DNA of 64,000 nt from Vescimonas sanitatis (GTDB lineage: Bacteria > Bacillota > Clostridia > Oscillospirales > Oscillospiraceae). Below, piece by piece: positions 25,194 to 33,898 of the stretch. Where the stretch lies: positions 155,423-219,422 of the forward strand of contig NZ_JBMGPW010000003.1 in assembly GCF_049060325.1 (NCBI RefSeq), read 5' to 3'. Each line of letters begins with the position of its first letter. Position 1 is the first letter of the stretch. Under the pieces are notes generated by a model, which saw nothing but the letters and a program-made list of their open reading frames with translations, did no database searches and was not told the origin of the DNA. Both the position numbers and the translations under genes were made by a program.

Positions 25194-25889
25194 ATGGCTA
25201 CACATATTTTAGTCGTCGATGACGAGACTGCGATCGCAGATCTGGTGGAGGTCTATCTGAAAAACGAAGGCTTCACCATCCACAAATTCTATAATGCCTC
25301 CGACGCCCTGGCTTGTGTGCGGACGACACGCTTGAATCTGGCGGTGCTGGATGTGATGCTGCCGGACATGGACGGCTTTACCCTCTGCCAGCGCATCCGG
25401 GAGGACCACCTGTTCCCCATCATCATGCTCACCGCAAAGGTGGAGGATATGGACAAGATCATGGGGCTGACCTTGGGAGCGGACGACTACATCACCAAGC
25501 CCTTCAATCCTCTGGAACTGGTGGCCCGGGTCAAGACTCAGCTGCGCCGCTACACCCGGTACAACCCCAGGGAGGGGACAGTCCAGGAGGTCACCGAATA
25601 CGACTTCCGAGGCCTTCAGATCTCCAAGGCCACTCACAAGTGCGTCCTGTTCAGCGAGGAACTGGCCCTGACGCCCTTGGAATTCTCCATTCTCTGGTAT
25701 CTATGTGAGCACCGGGGGAATGTGGTGTCCAGCGAGGAACTGTTTGAACATGTTTGGGGCGAGGCGTTTATGGACAGCAACAACACCGTCATGAGTCACA
25801 TCGCCCGGCTACGGGAAAAGATGCACGAGCCCAGCCGAAAGCCCAAATTCATCAAGACCGTTTGGGGGGTGGGGTACACCATTGAGTAA
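25194..25889 (+). CDS. vanR: VanR-type response regulator
   Basis: A 231-residue OmpR-family regulator. The receiver domain (residues 1-120) has the acidic pair in VVDDETA, the phospho-accepting Asp in AVLDVMLPDMDG (residue 53), Thr in IIMLTAK and Lys in ITKPFNP. The C-terminal winged helix (about 135-230) ends SHIARLREKMHEP...FIKTVWGVGYTIE. It begins the van cluster and overlaps vanS by eight bases. It would activate the resistance genes when phosphorylated by VanS. Confidence 0.9.
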   Translation: MATHILVVDDETAIADLVEVYLKNEGFTIHKFYNASDALACVRTTRLNLAVLDVMLPDMDGFTLCQRIREDHLFPIIMLTAKVEDMDKIMGLTLGADDYITKPFNPLELVARVKTQLRRYTRYNPREGTVQEVTEYDFRGLQISKATHKCVLFSEELALTPLEFSILWYLCEHRGNVVSSEELFEHVWGEAFMDSNNTVMSHIARLREKMHEPSRKPKFIKTVWGVGYTIE

Positions 25890-26988
25890 GAAAGGAAATA
25901 CCCGCAGCCGCCGGAGATCTTTGCGCATCTGGGGCGGCTACCTGCTGGTCCTCATGGCTTGGGTGGTCGCAGTGATGGCCTTGGCATTTCTGGGCTTCAT
26001 CATCTGCGCCAGCATCACCTGGCAGCCCTCGCCGCTCTACGACTTCCTGAATTGGGTTCGAGACTACATCGTTCTGGTCTGCATCGTCACAGTGCTGGCG
26101 GGCTGGGTGGTCATCAGCTTCTATTTTATCTCCAAGCCCATCAAGCAGCTGGACGTGGTGGCCAATGCGGCAGAGCAATTATCCCGCCCCAGTGAGGAGC
26201 CCATCCAGCTGCCGGATTCCCTGGAGGACATCTCCATCCAGCTGAATCTGGCCCGGGAGCAGGCTCTCCGGGACGCCCGGGCAGCCCGGGAGGCAGAACA
26301 GCGGAAAAACGACCTAATCGTCTATCTGGCCCACGACCTGAAAACGCCCCTGACCAGCGTCATCGGCTACCTGACCCTCCTGCGGGATGAGCCTCAGATC
26401 TCCCCGGAGATCCGGGCCAGGTACACCGGCATCGCCCTGGAGAAGGCGGAGCGGCTGGAGGACCTCATCAACGAGTTCTTCGACATCACCCGCTTCAACC
26501 TCTCTCGCCTGGAGCTGGAGCGGCAGAGCGTGGACCTGACGCGGATGCTGGAGCAGGTCGCCAGCGAATTCCGCCCCATTTTCGCAGAATCGGGGCTGTC
26601 ATGCAGCCTGGATCTGCCGCCCAAGCTGCACTATTCCTGTGACCCGGATAAGCTGGCAAGGGTCTTTGATAATCTCCTGCGCAACGCGTCTTATTATAGC
26701 CTGCCGGACAGCACGGTGGAAATTGCCGGACGGATAGAGGCCGGGAAAATCGTACTCACCTTCTCCAATGCGGGAAAGAACATCCCCCAGGAGAAATTGG
26801 ACCGGATCTTTGAACAGTTCTTCCGCCTGGACAGCTCCCGCGCCACCCGGACAGGTGGTGCGGGCCTTGGCTTAGCCATCGCCAAGGAGATCGTGGAGCT
26901 CCACGGCGGGACCATTCGGGCGGACAGCACTGAGGATCGGATCACCTTCACCATCTGTCTTCCGTCAGACCATTCAGAAGCGCCGTAA
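25882..26988 (+). CDS. vanS: VanS-type sensor histidine kinase
   Basis: A 368-residue membrane kinase starting with TTG (overlap with vanR). Two membrane segments (about 13-40 and 54-76) enclose a short loop of only some 14 residues, so sensing is probably within the membrane, as in other short-loop VanS proteins. A HAMP-like linker follows; the H-box is AHDLKTPLTSVIGY (His near 153), N-box DNLLRNASYYS, and G-boxes FSNAGKNIP and GGAGLGLAIAKEIV. Pairs with vanR. Confidence 0.9.
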   Translation: MSKKGNTRSRRRSLRIWGGYLLVLMAWVVAVMALAFLGFIICASITWQPSPLYDFLNWVRDYIVLVCIVTVLAGWVVISFYFISKPIKQLDVVANAAEQLSRPSEEPIQLPDSLEDISIQLNLAREQALRDARAAREAEQRKNDLIVYLAHDLKTPLTSVIGYLTLLRDEPQISPEIRARYTGIALEKAERLEDLINEFFDITRFNLSRLELERQSVDLTRMLEQVASEFRPIFAESGLSCSLDLPPKLHYSCDPDKLARVFDNLLRNASYYSLPDSTVEIAGRIEAGKIVLTFSNAGKNIPQEKLDRIFEQFFRLDSSRATRTGGAGLGLAIAKEIVELHGGTIRADSTEDRITFTICLPSDHSEAP

Positions 26989-27052
26989 GAAAATCACAAG
27001 AATTTCGCAGAAAACTTGCAAGGCATCCGTTGGTAGATAGACAAGTATGAAA

Positions 27053-27098
27053 CGCCTGGTTCTGGTACCATTTCAGTATCAGAACCAGGCGCTTTATT
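27053..27098 (+). terminator. Hairpin between vanS and the ligase gene
   Basis: A perfect 12-bp stem CGCCTGGTTCTG / CAGAACCAGGCG followed by CTTTATTTT. It sits 22 bases before the ligase start, so it may end the vanRS transcript or attenuate the resistance genes. The 26989-27050 stretch before it would hold any VanR-dependent promoter; no consensus -35/-10 pair was found there. Confidence 0.7.
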
Positions 27099-27119
27099 TT
27101 GATTAGGAGGTCTTATCCC

Positions 27120-28160
27120 ATGAAAACCATTCTCGTTCTCTTCGGCGGATGCTCCACGGAGTACGAAGTTTCTCTCCATTCCGCCTATGCGGTGCTGTCC
27201 CACATGGACCCCGCCCGCTATACTCCTTTGGCTGTGGGCATCACACGGGAGGGGCAGTGGCTCTGCTATACCGGCGACCTCTCCCGGCTGGAGGACGGTA
27301 CTTGGCAGCAGGCGGCAGACTGTATCCCCTGCACCCCACTGGTGGAACGGGAGGCCCACGCTTTACTACTGCTGGACGGCTCCGGCCGCCGTCTCCTCTT
27401 TGACGCGGTATTCCCAGTCCTCCACGGCAAGAACGGCGAGGACGGTACGGTACAGGGACTCTTTGAACTGGCCGGGGTCCCGGTCATCGGCTGCGGGACA
27501 TTGTCCAGCGCCTTGTGCATGGACAAGGACCGGGCCCACCAGCTGGCGGCCCTGGCCGGCATCCGGGTCCCCCGGAGCCACGTCTTTCATTCCAGCGATG
27601 ATTTCAGCCGGATCGCCCAGGCAGCGGAGGAACTGGGATACCCGGTGTTTGTCAAGCCGGTCCGGGCCGGTTCCTCCTTCGGTATCACCAAAGTCTCCGG
27701 GCCGGAAGAGCTGCCCGCCGCCATGGAGGAGGCATTCCGCCACGACAGCGCCGTGATCCTGGAGGAGACGATCCCCGGCTTTGAGGTGGGCTGCGCGGTC
27801 ATGGGCAACGAGGAACTGACCGTGGGTCTGGTGGACGAGATTGCGCTGTCGGAGGGCTTTTTCAACTATGAGGAGAAGTACACCTTAAAGACCTCCGCCA
27901 TCCACTGTCCCGCCCGCATCCCGCCGGAGAAGGCGGCAGAGATCCAGGCAGCGGCAAAAACCATTTACCGTGCCCTGGACTGCCGGGTATTCGCCCGGGT
28001 GGATCTGTTCCTCACCCCGGATGGGGAGATCGTCTTCAATGAGGTCAACACCATCCCCGGCTTCACCGCTCACAGCCGCTACCCCAGCATGATGCAGGGC
28101 ATCGGCATTTCCTTTGGGGAGCTGGTGACCCGCCTGATCGAGTTGGGGGTGGCGGGATGA
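27120..28160 (+). CDS. vanG: D-alanine--D-serine ligase, VanG type
   Basis: A 346-residue ATP-grasp ligase of the Ddl family, start ATG with AGGAGG upstream. N-terminal LFGGCSTEYEVSLHSA, central PVFVKPVRAGSSFGI and C-terminal FNEVNTIPGFTAHSRYP are family hallmarks. The acceptor-site segment reads FFNYEEKYTLKTSAIHCPARI; EKYTL is the signature of D-Ala-D-Ser enzymes (VanC/E/G/L/N) and differs from the D-lactate ligases VanA/B. The product lowers vancomycin affinity of peptidoglycan precursors. Overlaps vanXY by four bases. Confidence 0.9.
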   Translation: MKTILVLFGGCSTEYEVSLHSAYAVLSHMDPARYTPLAVGITREGQWLCYTGDLSRLEDGTWQQAADCIPCTPLVEREAHALLLLDGSGRRLLFDAVFPVLHGKNGEDGTVQGLFELAGVPVIGCGTLSSALCMDKDRAHQLAALAGIRVPRSHVFHSSDDFSRIAQAAEELGYPVFVKPVRAGSSFGITKVSGPEELPAAMEEAFRHDSAVILEETIPGFEVGCAVMGNEELTVGLVDEIALSEGFFNYEEKYTLKTSAIHCPARIPPEKAAEIQAAAKTIYRALDCRVFARVDLFLTPDGEIVFNEVNTIPGFTAHSRYPSMMQGIGISFGELVTRLIELGVAG

Positions 28161-28909
28161 GAACCGTGTCGATTCCCCGGGAGCAGATTTTTCAGGGGCC
28201 GCTGGTCCTGGTCAACCGGTCGCATCCCCTGCATGAAAAAGAGCGATCTGCGCTGACCTCGGTGGACCCGCACCACCCCGACATTCTTCTTGAAAGCCGG
28301 GCACGGCAGCTACTGTCTGCCTGTATCCAAAAGGCGGGGGGACAGCGGGAGATCGTGCCGGTGTCCGGCTGGCGGAGCCAGCAGGAACAGCAGCGGATCT
28401 GGGACGACTCCATGGCGGAGCATGGGGAGACATTTACCCGCCAGTATGTGGCCCTTCCAGGATGCAGTGAGCATCAGACCGGCCTCGCCATCGACCTGGG
28501 AAAGGCTGCCGGATACATCGACTTCATCCGGCCTGCCTTTCCCTATGACGGCGTCTGCGGAAGATTTAGGCGTCTGGCGGCCCGGTACGGCTTTATCGAA
28601 CGCTACCAGCGGGGCAAGGAGGAAGTCACCGGGATCTCGGCTGAGCCGTGGCACTTCCGCTATGTGGGGGCGCCCCACGCCCAGCTGATGGAAACCAACG
28701 GGCTGTGTCTGGAGGAGTACCGGGACTTTTTGCGGCAAGGTCCCCGGAGCGTCGCTCTGGAAAACGGCCGCATGGCCCAGGTGTTCTATGTGCCCGCCGC
28801 CGGAGCCGTCACAGAGGTGGAAGTGCCGGAGGGCTGCTGCCAGATATCCGGCGACAATGTGGAGGGATTTATCCTGACATGGTGGGGGGATACCCATGAG
28901 AACGGCTAA
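28157..28909 (+). CDS. vanXY: VanXY/VanY-type D,D-peptidase
   Basis: A 250-residue M15-family zinc peptidase without a signal peptide or membrane segment. Zinc-site motifs SEHQTGLAIDLG (His/Asp, near residue 110-121) and EPWHFRYVG (near 165) are present, and upstream SGWRSQQEQQRIW is conserved in the family. Cytoplasmic location and position after a D-Ser ligase fit VanXY, which removes D-Ala-D-Ala and terminal D-Ala so that only D-Ser precursors remain. The last 60 residues after the catalytic domain are unassigned. Confidence 0.85.
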   Translation: MRTVSIPREQIFQGPLVLVNRSHPLHEKERSALTSVDPHHPDILLESRARQLLSACIQKAGGQREIVPVSGWRSQQEQQRIWDDSMAEHGETFTRQYVALPGCSEHQTGLAIDLGKAAGYIDFIRPAFPYDGVCGRFRRLAARYGFIERYQRGKEEVTGISAEPWHFRYVGAPHAQLMETNGLCLEEYRDFLRQGPRSVALENGRMAQVFYVPAAGAVTEVEVPEGCCQISGDNVEGFILTWWGDTHENG

Positions 28910-30977
28910 GAAAACCGTCCCGACTTTGGACCTCTTTCGTCTGGCGGCAGTCCTGCTGGTGGTGATGAACCACACCTCGCCCCTGGCGGATGTGTCTGCC
29001 ATGGCTGATTTCTGGCTTACCCGGGTACTGGCCCGGGTGGCAGTCCCATTCTTTCTGATGACCACTGGGTACTTTCTGAGCCGGAATCACTGGGCTGGTG
29101 TGGGGCGGCAGCTGAAAAAGCTCTGCCTGCTCTACGGCGTCTGCATCCTTTTGTATCTGCCAGTGAATCTCTATGCCGGCAGCTTCACCGGTCCGGCGGA
29201 TGTTTTGCGGAAACTGCTGGTGGACGGCACCTTCTACCACCTGTGGTATTTCCCGGCGACCATTCTGGGCATCGTCATCGCCCGGTGGCTCAGCCGGCTG
29301 GGCCTGCGGGTGGCTCTGCCTGTGGCGGCGCTACTCTATCTCATCGGTCTGGGCGGGGACAGTTACTATGGACTGGTTTCCCAGATCCCGCTGCTTCGGA
29401 CCCTTTACAACGGCATTTTTACACTGTGCGGCTATACCCGCAATGGCCTGTTCTTCGCGCCACTGTTCCTTCTGCTTGGGGCCGCCGGAAGGCGGTGGAA
29501 CCAAAAGCTGTCTCTGGCGGGCTTCTTCCTCTCTCTGGCAGCCATGAGCGCCGAGGGGCTGTGGCTCCATCGCATGGATGTCCAGCGCCACGACAGCATG
29601 TACCTCGCCCTCCCCCTGTGCATAGTATGCCTTTTTTCTCTGCTGCTGGGCGGAAACAAGGGCGAGTCCAGGAAAGTCCGGGAATTTTCCACAGCCATGT
29701 ATGTGCTCCATCCCCTCTGCATCGTACTGGTCCGGGGAGCGGCAAAACTACTGGGACTGGGAGAAATGCTCATTGAAAACAGTGTTCTCCATTTTATTGT
29801 GGTGCTGGCGCTCAGTGCGCTGCTCTCCGCCCCTTGCCTGCTGAGGCTTCAAAAGAAGCCCAGCCCCACCGCTCGGGCCTGGCGGGAGGTGGATCTGGCG
29901 GCCCTTGGGCACAACGCCCAGGTGCTGCGGAACACATTGGCCCCGGGGACAGAGCTGATGGCGGTGGTAAAGGCGGAGGCCTATGGTCACGGCGGGGCAG
30001 TGACCGCCCGCACCTTACAGCGAGCGGGCGTCCGGGCCTTTGCCGTGGCCTGCCTGGCCGAGGGGATTGCTCTGCGAAAGGCGGGCATCCGGGGGACGAT
30101 CTTGATCTTAGGTTATACCTCCCCGGAGGAAGCTCCGCTCTTGACACGATGGCATCTGACCCAGACGGTGGCGGATATTGACCACGGGCGGGCCTTGGCA
30201 GCCAGAGGGCGGCGTGTCCATGTCCATCTGGCCCTGGACACGGGGATGCACCGGCTGGGCATCCTGGCGGAAAACCGGAAGGAGATCCTGGAGGCATTCC
30301 GGCTTCCAAACCTGGTAGTGGACGGTGTCTTTTCTCATCTATACGTCTCGGACAGCCTGGAAGCCGAAGATGTTGCCTACACCCAGGAGCAGCTGACCTT
30401 GTTCTATGATACGGTGACCTGGCTCCGAACTGCCGGATATGATCCCGGCAAAGTTCATATCCAGTCCAGCTATGGACTTTGGAACCTCCCAGCTCAGCCC
30501 TGTGACTATGTCCGGGCTGGAATCGCACTCTATGGAGTTCGAAGCGATGATGCGCCTGTTCAGCGAAGCCTTGACCTGCGGCCGGTTCTGTCTCTCCGGG
30601 CCAGAGTGGCCAGTATCCGCACTGTGCAAGCCGGAGAGAGCGCCGGGTACGGGCGGGTCTTTCAGGCAGAGCAAGAAACCAAACTGGCGGTGGTCACCAT
30701 CGGCTACGCGGACGGTCTGCCCCGGAATCTGCCTCAGCGGGGCGGCCAGGTGCTGATTCAGGGCCGGCGTTGTCCTATGGTGGGGCGGATGTGCATGGAC
30801 CAGTTGCTGGTGGACGTCAGCGATCTTTCGGAGGTCGCTCCTGGCGATACAGTGACTATTATCGGCCGGGATGGCGGTCAGGTGATTCGGGCAGAGGAAC
30901 TGGCTGCATGCTGTGGGACGATTACCAACGAACTGCTCTCCCGGTTAGGCATGCGGTTACCCATTGTTTCTGGTTAA
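28896..30977 (+). CDS. vanT: VanT membrane serine racemase
   Basis: A 693-residue fusion. Residues 1-320 form an acyltransferase-3-type membrane domain with about ten helices (starts TLDLFRLAAVLLVVMNH). Residues about 325-693 form an alanine-racemase domain, with PLP lysine in LMAVVKAEAYGHGG and the second catalytic tyrosine region in GYADGLPRNLP and GRMCMDQLLVDVSD. It converts L-Ser to D-Ser to feed the ligase. Overlaps vanXY by 14 bases. This domain order is specific to van clusters of the D-Ser type. Confidence 0.92.
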   Translation: MRTAKKTVPTLDLFRLAAVLLVVMNHTSPLADVSAMADFWLTRVLARVAVPFFLMTTGYFLSRNHWAGVGRQLKKLCLLYGVCILLYLPVNLYAGSFTGPADVLRKLLVDGTFYHLWYFPATILGIVIARWLSRLGLRVALPVAALLYLIGLGGDSYYGLVSQIPLLRTLYNGIFTLCGYTRNGLFFAPLFLLLGAAGRRWNQKLSLAGFFLSLAAMSAEGLWLHRMDVQRHDSMYLALPLCIVCLFSLLLGGNKGESRKVREFSTAMYVLHPLCIVLVRGAAKLLGLGEMLIENSVLHFIVVLALSALLSAPCLLRLQKKPSPTARAWREVDLAALGHNAQVLRNTLAPGTELMAVVKAEAYGHGGAVTARTLQRAGVRAFAVACLAEGIALRKAGIRGTILILGYTSPEEAPLLTRWHLTQTVADIDHGRALAARGRRVHVHLALDTGMHRLGILAENRKEILEAFRLPNLVVDGVFSHLYVSDSLEAEDVAYTQEQLTLFYDTVTWLRTAGYDPGKVHIQSSYGLWNLPAQPCDYVRAGIALYGVRSDDAPVQRSLDLRPVLSLRARVASIRTVQAGESAGYGRVFQAEQETKLAVVTIGYADGLPRNLPQRGGQVLIQGRRCPMVGRMCMDQLLVDVSDLSEVAPGDTVTIIGRDGGQVIRAEELAACCGTITNELLSRLGMRLPIVSG

Positions 30978-31042
30978 AGAGCGGTAGGGAATTTTACAAA
31001 GATTCCGGTTCGGATTTCAACATGAATATACCTTTAAACAGA

Positions 31043-31080
31043 AATAGCCACCAACCACGATGAAATGGTTGATGGCTATT
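31043..31080 (+). terminator. Hairpin after vanT
   Basis: A 15-bp stem with one mismatch (AATAGCCACCAACCA / TGGTTGATGGCTATT), 65 bases after the vanT stop. No T-run follows, so termination is uncertain; it is also near the likely right end of the IME. Confidence 0.5.
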
Positions 31081-31175
31081 CCCGTTTGGTCGACACCAAG
31101 AGATTCTCTCAATCGGTTTAATCTGGTGTTTTCAAGATGTCCTTATGAGGAGTCGCCCTTGCGGTCTCTTTTTTA

Positions 31176-31586
31176 TTACATTCTTCCGCTGATCCGCAGT
31201 CGGTTCAGGGCGCGGGCCAGGTTGCCCTGGGCCAGCTGGTACTCAGCCATGCTGCGCTTCTGCCGCAGCTCCTCCTCCGCCTCCCGGCGGGCCCGGAGCG
31301 CGCGGTTCACGTCGATATCCTCCGGCCACTCCGCCGCGTCCAGCAGCAGAAGCACCCGGTCCCCGTCGATCTTGAACAGCCCCGGCGCCACCGCCGCCCG
31401 GCGGTGCTCGCCGTCCTCCGTCTCGAACCGCAGCTCGCCGGCGCACACCGCGCCCACAGCGTTGCTGTGGCCGGCCAGCACACCGTACTCGCCGTCCGTC
31501 ACGGGGATGACCGCCGACACGCACTTGCCCTGAAAGAAGGGCACGCTGGCCGCCAGCACGTCCAGTTGGAACACGGCCGCCATCAC
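31176..31586 (-). CDS. atpC: ATP synthase epsilon subunit
   Basis: A 136-residue F1 epsilon subunit: beta-sandwich domain with GKCVSAVIPVTDGEYGVLAG and HSNAVGAVCAGELRF, followed by two C-terminal helices. It is last in the atp operon and overlaps atpD by four bases. It couples rotation and may inhibit ATP hydrolysis. The IME lies immediately beyond its stop codon. Confidence 0.93.
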   Translation of the reverse strand: MMAAVFQLDVLAASVPFFQGKCVSAVIPVTDGEYGVLAGHSNAVGAVCAGELRFETEDGEHRRAAVAPGLFKIDGDRVLLLLDAAEWPEDIDVNRALRARREAEEELRQKRSMAEYQLAQGNLARALNRLRISGRM

Positions 31587-32986
31587 ATACCGCCTTTCTT
31601 CAGCTCCTCGGCCTTGCGCTTCACGTCGTCAATGGTGCCCGCGTTGAAAAACGCCGCCTCGGGATACTCGTCCATCGCGCCGGACAATATCTCCTTAAAG
31701 CCCCGCAGCGTCTCGTGCAGCGGCACGAATACACCGGGTGCGCCGCTGAACTTCTCCGCCACATAGAAGGGCTGGGACAGGAACCGCTGGATACGGCGCG
31801 CCCGCGCCACGGTCTTCTTGTCCTCATCGCTGAGCTCTTCCATACCCAGAATGGCGATGATATCCTGCAGCTCCCGGTACTTCTGCAGCGTGGACTGCAC
31901 CGCCCGGGCGATGTTGTAGTGCTCCTCGCCCACGATGTCGGGCTCCAGAATGCGGGAGGTGGACTCCAGCGGGTCCACAGCGGGATAGATGCCCTGCTCC
32001 GCGATCTTACGGCTCAGCACCGTGGTAGCGTCCAGATGGGAGAACGTGGTGGCCGGCGCCGGGTCGGTCAGGTCGTCCGCGGGCACATACACCGCCTGCA
32101 CAGAGGTAACAGACCCGTTCTTGGTGGACGTGATGCGCTCCTGCAGTGCGCCCATCTCCCCCGCCAGCGTGGGCTGATAGCCCACGGCGGAGGGCATGCG
32201 TCCCAGCAGCGTGGAAACCTCGCTACCCGCCTGGACAAAACGGAAAATATTGTCGATAAACAGCAGCACGTCCTTGTGCTCCTGGTCGCGGAAGTACTCC
32301 GCCATGGTCAGGCCCGACAGCGCCACGCGCATACGCACGCCGGGGGACTCGTTCATCTGCCCGAAAACCAGCGCTGTCTTGTCGGACACGCCGGACTCCC
32401 GCATCTCGCCCCACAGGTCGTTGCCCTCGCGGCTGCGCTCGCCCACGCCGGTGAAGATAGAGTAGCCGCCGTGCTCCATAGCCACGTTGTGGATCAGCTC
32501 CTGGATCAGCACGGTCTTGCCCACACCGGCGCCGCCGAACAGACCGATCTTACCGCCCTTGGGATACGGCTCGATCAGGTCGATGACCTTGATGCCCGTC
32601 TCCAGAATATCCGCGGCGGGCATCTGCTCGGCGAAGGTCGGCGCGGCGCGGTGGATCTCCCACCGGGGCGCGCTCTCGTCCACCGGCGGTTCGCCGTCGA
32701 TGGGATCGCCCAGCACGTTGAACATACGTCCCAGCGTCTTCTCACCCACCGGCACCCGGATACCGTGTCCTGTGGCGGTGACGGTCAGCCCGCGGGCAAG
32801 CCCGTCGCTGCCTGCCATCATCACGCAGCGTACGGTCTTGTTCTCCAGGTGCTGCTCCACCTCCATGGTATAGCGCTGACCGTTCGCCTCCACGGTCAAG
32901 GCCTCATTGATGGCGGGCAGGCTCCCCTCCGGGAAGCGCACGTCGATAACAGGGCCGGAAATGCCCGTGATACTACCTTGTTTCAT
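31583..32986 (-). CDS. atpD: ATP synthase beta subunit
   Basis: A 467-residue catalytic F1 subunit. P-loop GGAGVGKTVLIQELI (residues about 148-162), catalytic GVGERSREG (Glu) near 182, Walker B VLLFIDNIFRFVQAGSE, and the beta-specific ALSGLTMAEYFRD are all intact. Length is normal. Start ATG 32986 lies just five bases beyond the atpG stop. Confidence 0.97.
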   Translation of the reverse strand: MKQGSITGISGPVIDVRFPEGSLPAINEALTVEANGQRYTMEVEQHLENKTVRCVMMAGSDGLARGLTVTATGHGIRVPVGEKTLGRMFNVLGDPIDGEPPVDESAPRWEIHRAAPTFAEQMPAADILETGIKVIDLIEPYPKGGKIGLFGGAGVGKTVLIQELIHNVAMEHGGYSIFTGVGERSREGNDLWGEMRESGVSDKTALVFGQMNESPGVRMRVALSGLTMAEYFRDQEHKDVLLFIDNIFRFVQAGSEVSTLLGRMPSAVGYQPTLAGEMGALQERITSTKNGSVTSVQAVYVPADDLTDPAPATTFSHLDATTVLSRKIAEQGIYPAVDPLESTSRILEPDIVGEEHYNIARAVQSTLQKYRELQDIIAILGMEELSDEDKKTVARARRIQRFLSQPFYVAEKFSGAPGVFVPLHETLRGFKEILSGAMDEYPEAAFFNAGTIDDVKRKAEELKKGGM

Positions 32987-32991
32987 TGAGG

Positions 32992-33894
32992 TCAGCCCTC
33001 CTTTTCTTTCTTGCTGCGCTGGGCGCGCTCACCGGCGGAGACCTCGGTGATCTCCTGGGTGATGGCGGCCTGGCGCGCCCGGTTGTACTGGACGGACAGG
33101 TCCTTCAGCAGCTCCTCCGCGTTCTGATCCGCCGCGTTCATGGCGGTCATGCGGGCGCTCTGCTCACTGCAGAAGCTATCCACCAGCGCGCTGTAAATAT
33201 AGCCGGTCAGGCAGCTGCGGGCGGCGTTGTCCAGCACCGCCCCTGCGGACGGCACGAACTCATACGCCTTATCCCCGGCGGCAGCCGCCGCGGCGGCGTG
33301 AAAGTGCTCCCGGTGCATCGGCAGGATCCTCTCCTGCCGCACCACAGCCTCCAGGCCGTTCTTCATGTCGGTATAGATGACCCATACCGCGCTGATCTTC
33401 CCCGCGTCAAACCGTTCCAGCAGCAGCTCCGCGATGTGCCGCGCCCGGTCCAGCGTAGGGTTCTGCGCCGTGTAGTGAAAGCTCTCCTCGATGGCGATCC
33501 CTCGCTGGCTGAACCAGCGCCGGCCATACTCGCCCACCACATACAGCACCGCGTCGCCCTGGGCGGTCAGCAGCTGCTGCGCCTGCCGTATGGCGTTCTG
33601 GTTATACGCGCCGGCCAGTCCCTTGTCCGCCGTGATCAGCAGGCACGCCGGCACGCCGGGCAGGGGCTTGGCGTTGGGATCCACCGGATCCACATACCGG
33701 CTCTCTATGGTGCTGTCCGCGTTGAACACGCGGCCGATCTCCGTCTGCAATGCCTGGAAATAAGGCCGTGTGTTGTCCAGATCCTGTTTGGCCTTCCGCA
33801 GCTTCGCCTGGGAGATCAGATACATGGCGTGGGTGATCTTCTGGGTCTGCCGTACGCCTCCGATGCGCCGGCGGATCTCACTGGTGCTGGCCAT
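32992..33894 (-). CDS. atpG: ATP synthase gamma subunit
   Basis: A 300-residue rotor-shaft subunit. N-terminal STSEIRRRIGGVRQTQKITHAM and C-terminal RMTAMNAADQNAEELLKDL...RQAAITQEITE are the paired helices forming the central stalk. Start ATG 33894 was chosen to give the standard N-terminus; a longer upstream frame runs into atpA. Follows atpA by four bases. Confidence 0.95.
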   Translation of the reverse strand: MASTSEIRRRIGGVRQTQKITHAMYLISQAKLRKAKQDLDNTRPYFQALQTEIGRVFNADSTIESRYVDPVDPNAKPLPGVPACLLITADKGLAGAYNQNAIRQAQQLLTAQGDAVLYVVGEYGRRWFSQRGIAIEESFHYTAQNPTLDRARHIAELLLERFDAGKISAVWVIYTDMKNGLEAVVRQERILPMHREHFHAAAAAAAGDKAYEFVPSAGAVLDNAARSCLTGYIYSALVDSFCSEQSARMTAMNAADQNAEELLKDLSVQYNRARQAAITQEITEVSAGERAQRSKKEKEG

Positions 33895-33898
33895 GCGC

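Larger units (their letters stand above)
19606..31150. mobile_element. Mobilizable element carrying a vanG-type cluster, interrupted by the ICE
   Basis: On the minus strand lie a truncated serine recombinase, a relaxase, MobC and a RepA-like ATPase; on the plus strand a sigma-like gene and the van cluster. No conjugation channel genes are present, so it would depend on a helper for transfer. The right boundary is approximate: it must lie between the end of vanT and the stop codon of atpC, about 30978-31175. The left end is beyond the ICE and outside the window. That recombinase, mobilization module and van genes form one unit is an inference from contiguity. Confidence 0.65.

Noticed and set aside
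27120..28160. VanA/VanB-type D-lactate ligase or ordinary Ddl
   Set aside because: The acceptor segment has EKYTL, and the neighbours are VanXY and VanT rather than VanH and VanX.
28896..30977. Ordinary alanine racemase with a mis-joined acyltransferase
   Set aside because: The same fusion is the defined domain order of VanT, and the frame is continuous.
31715..32989. Plus-strand frame of 424 codons across atpD
   Set aside because: Antisense shadow of an intact beta subunit.
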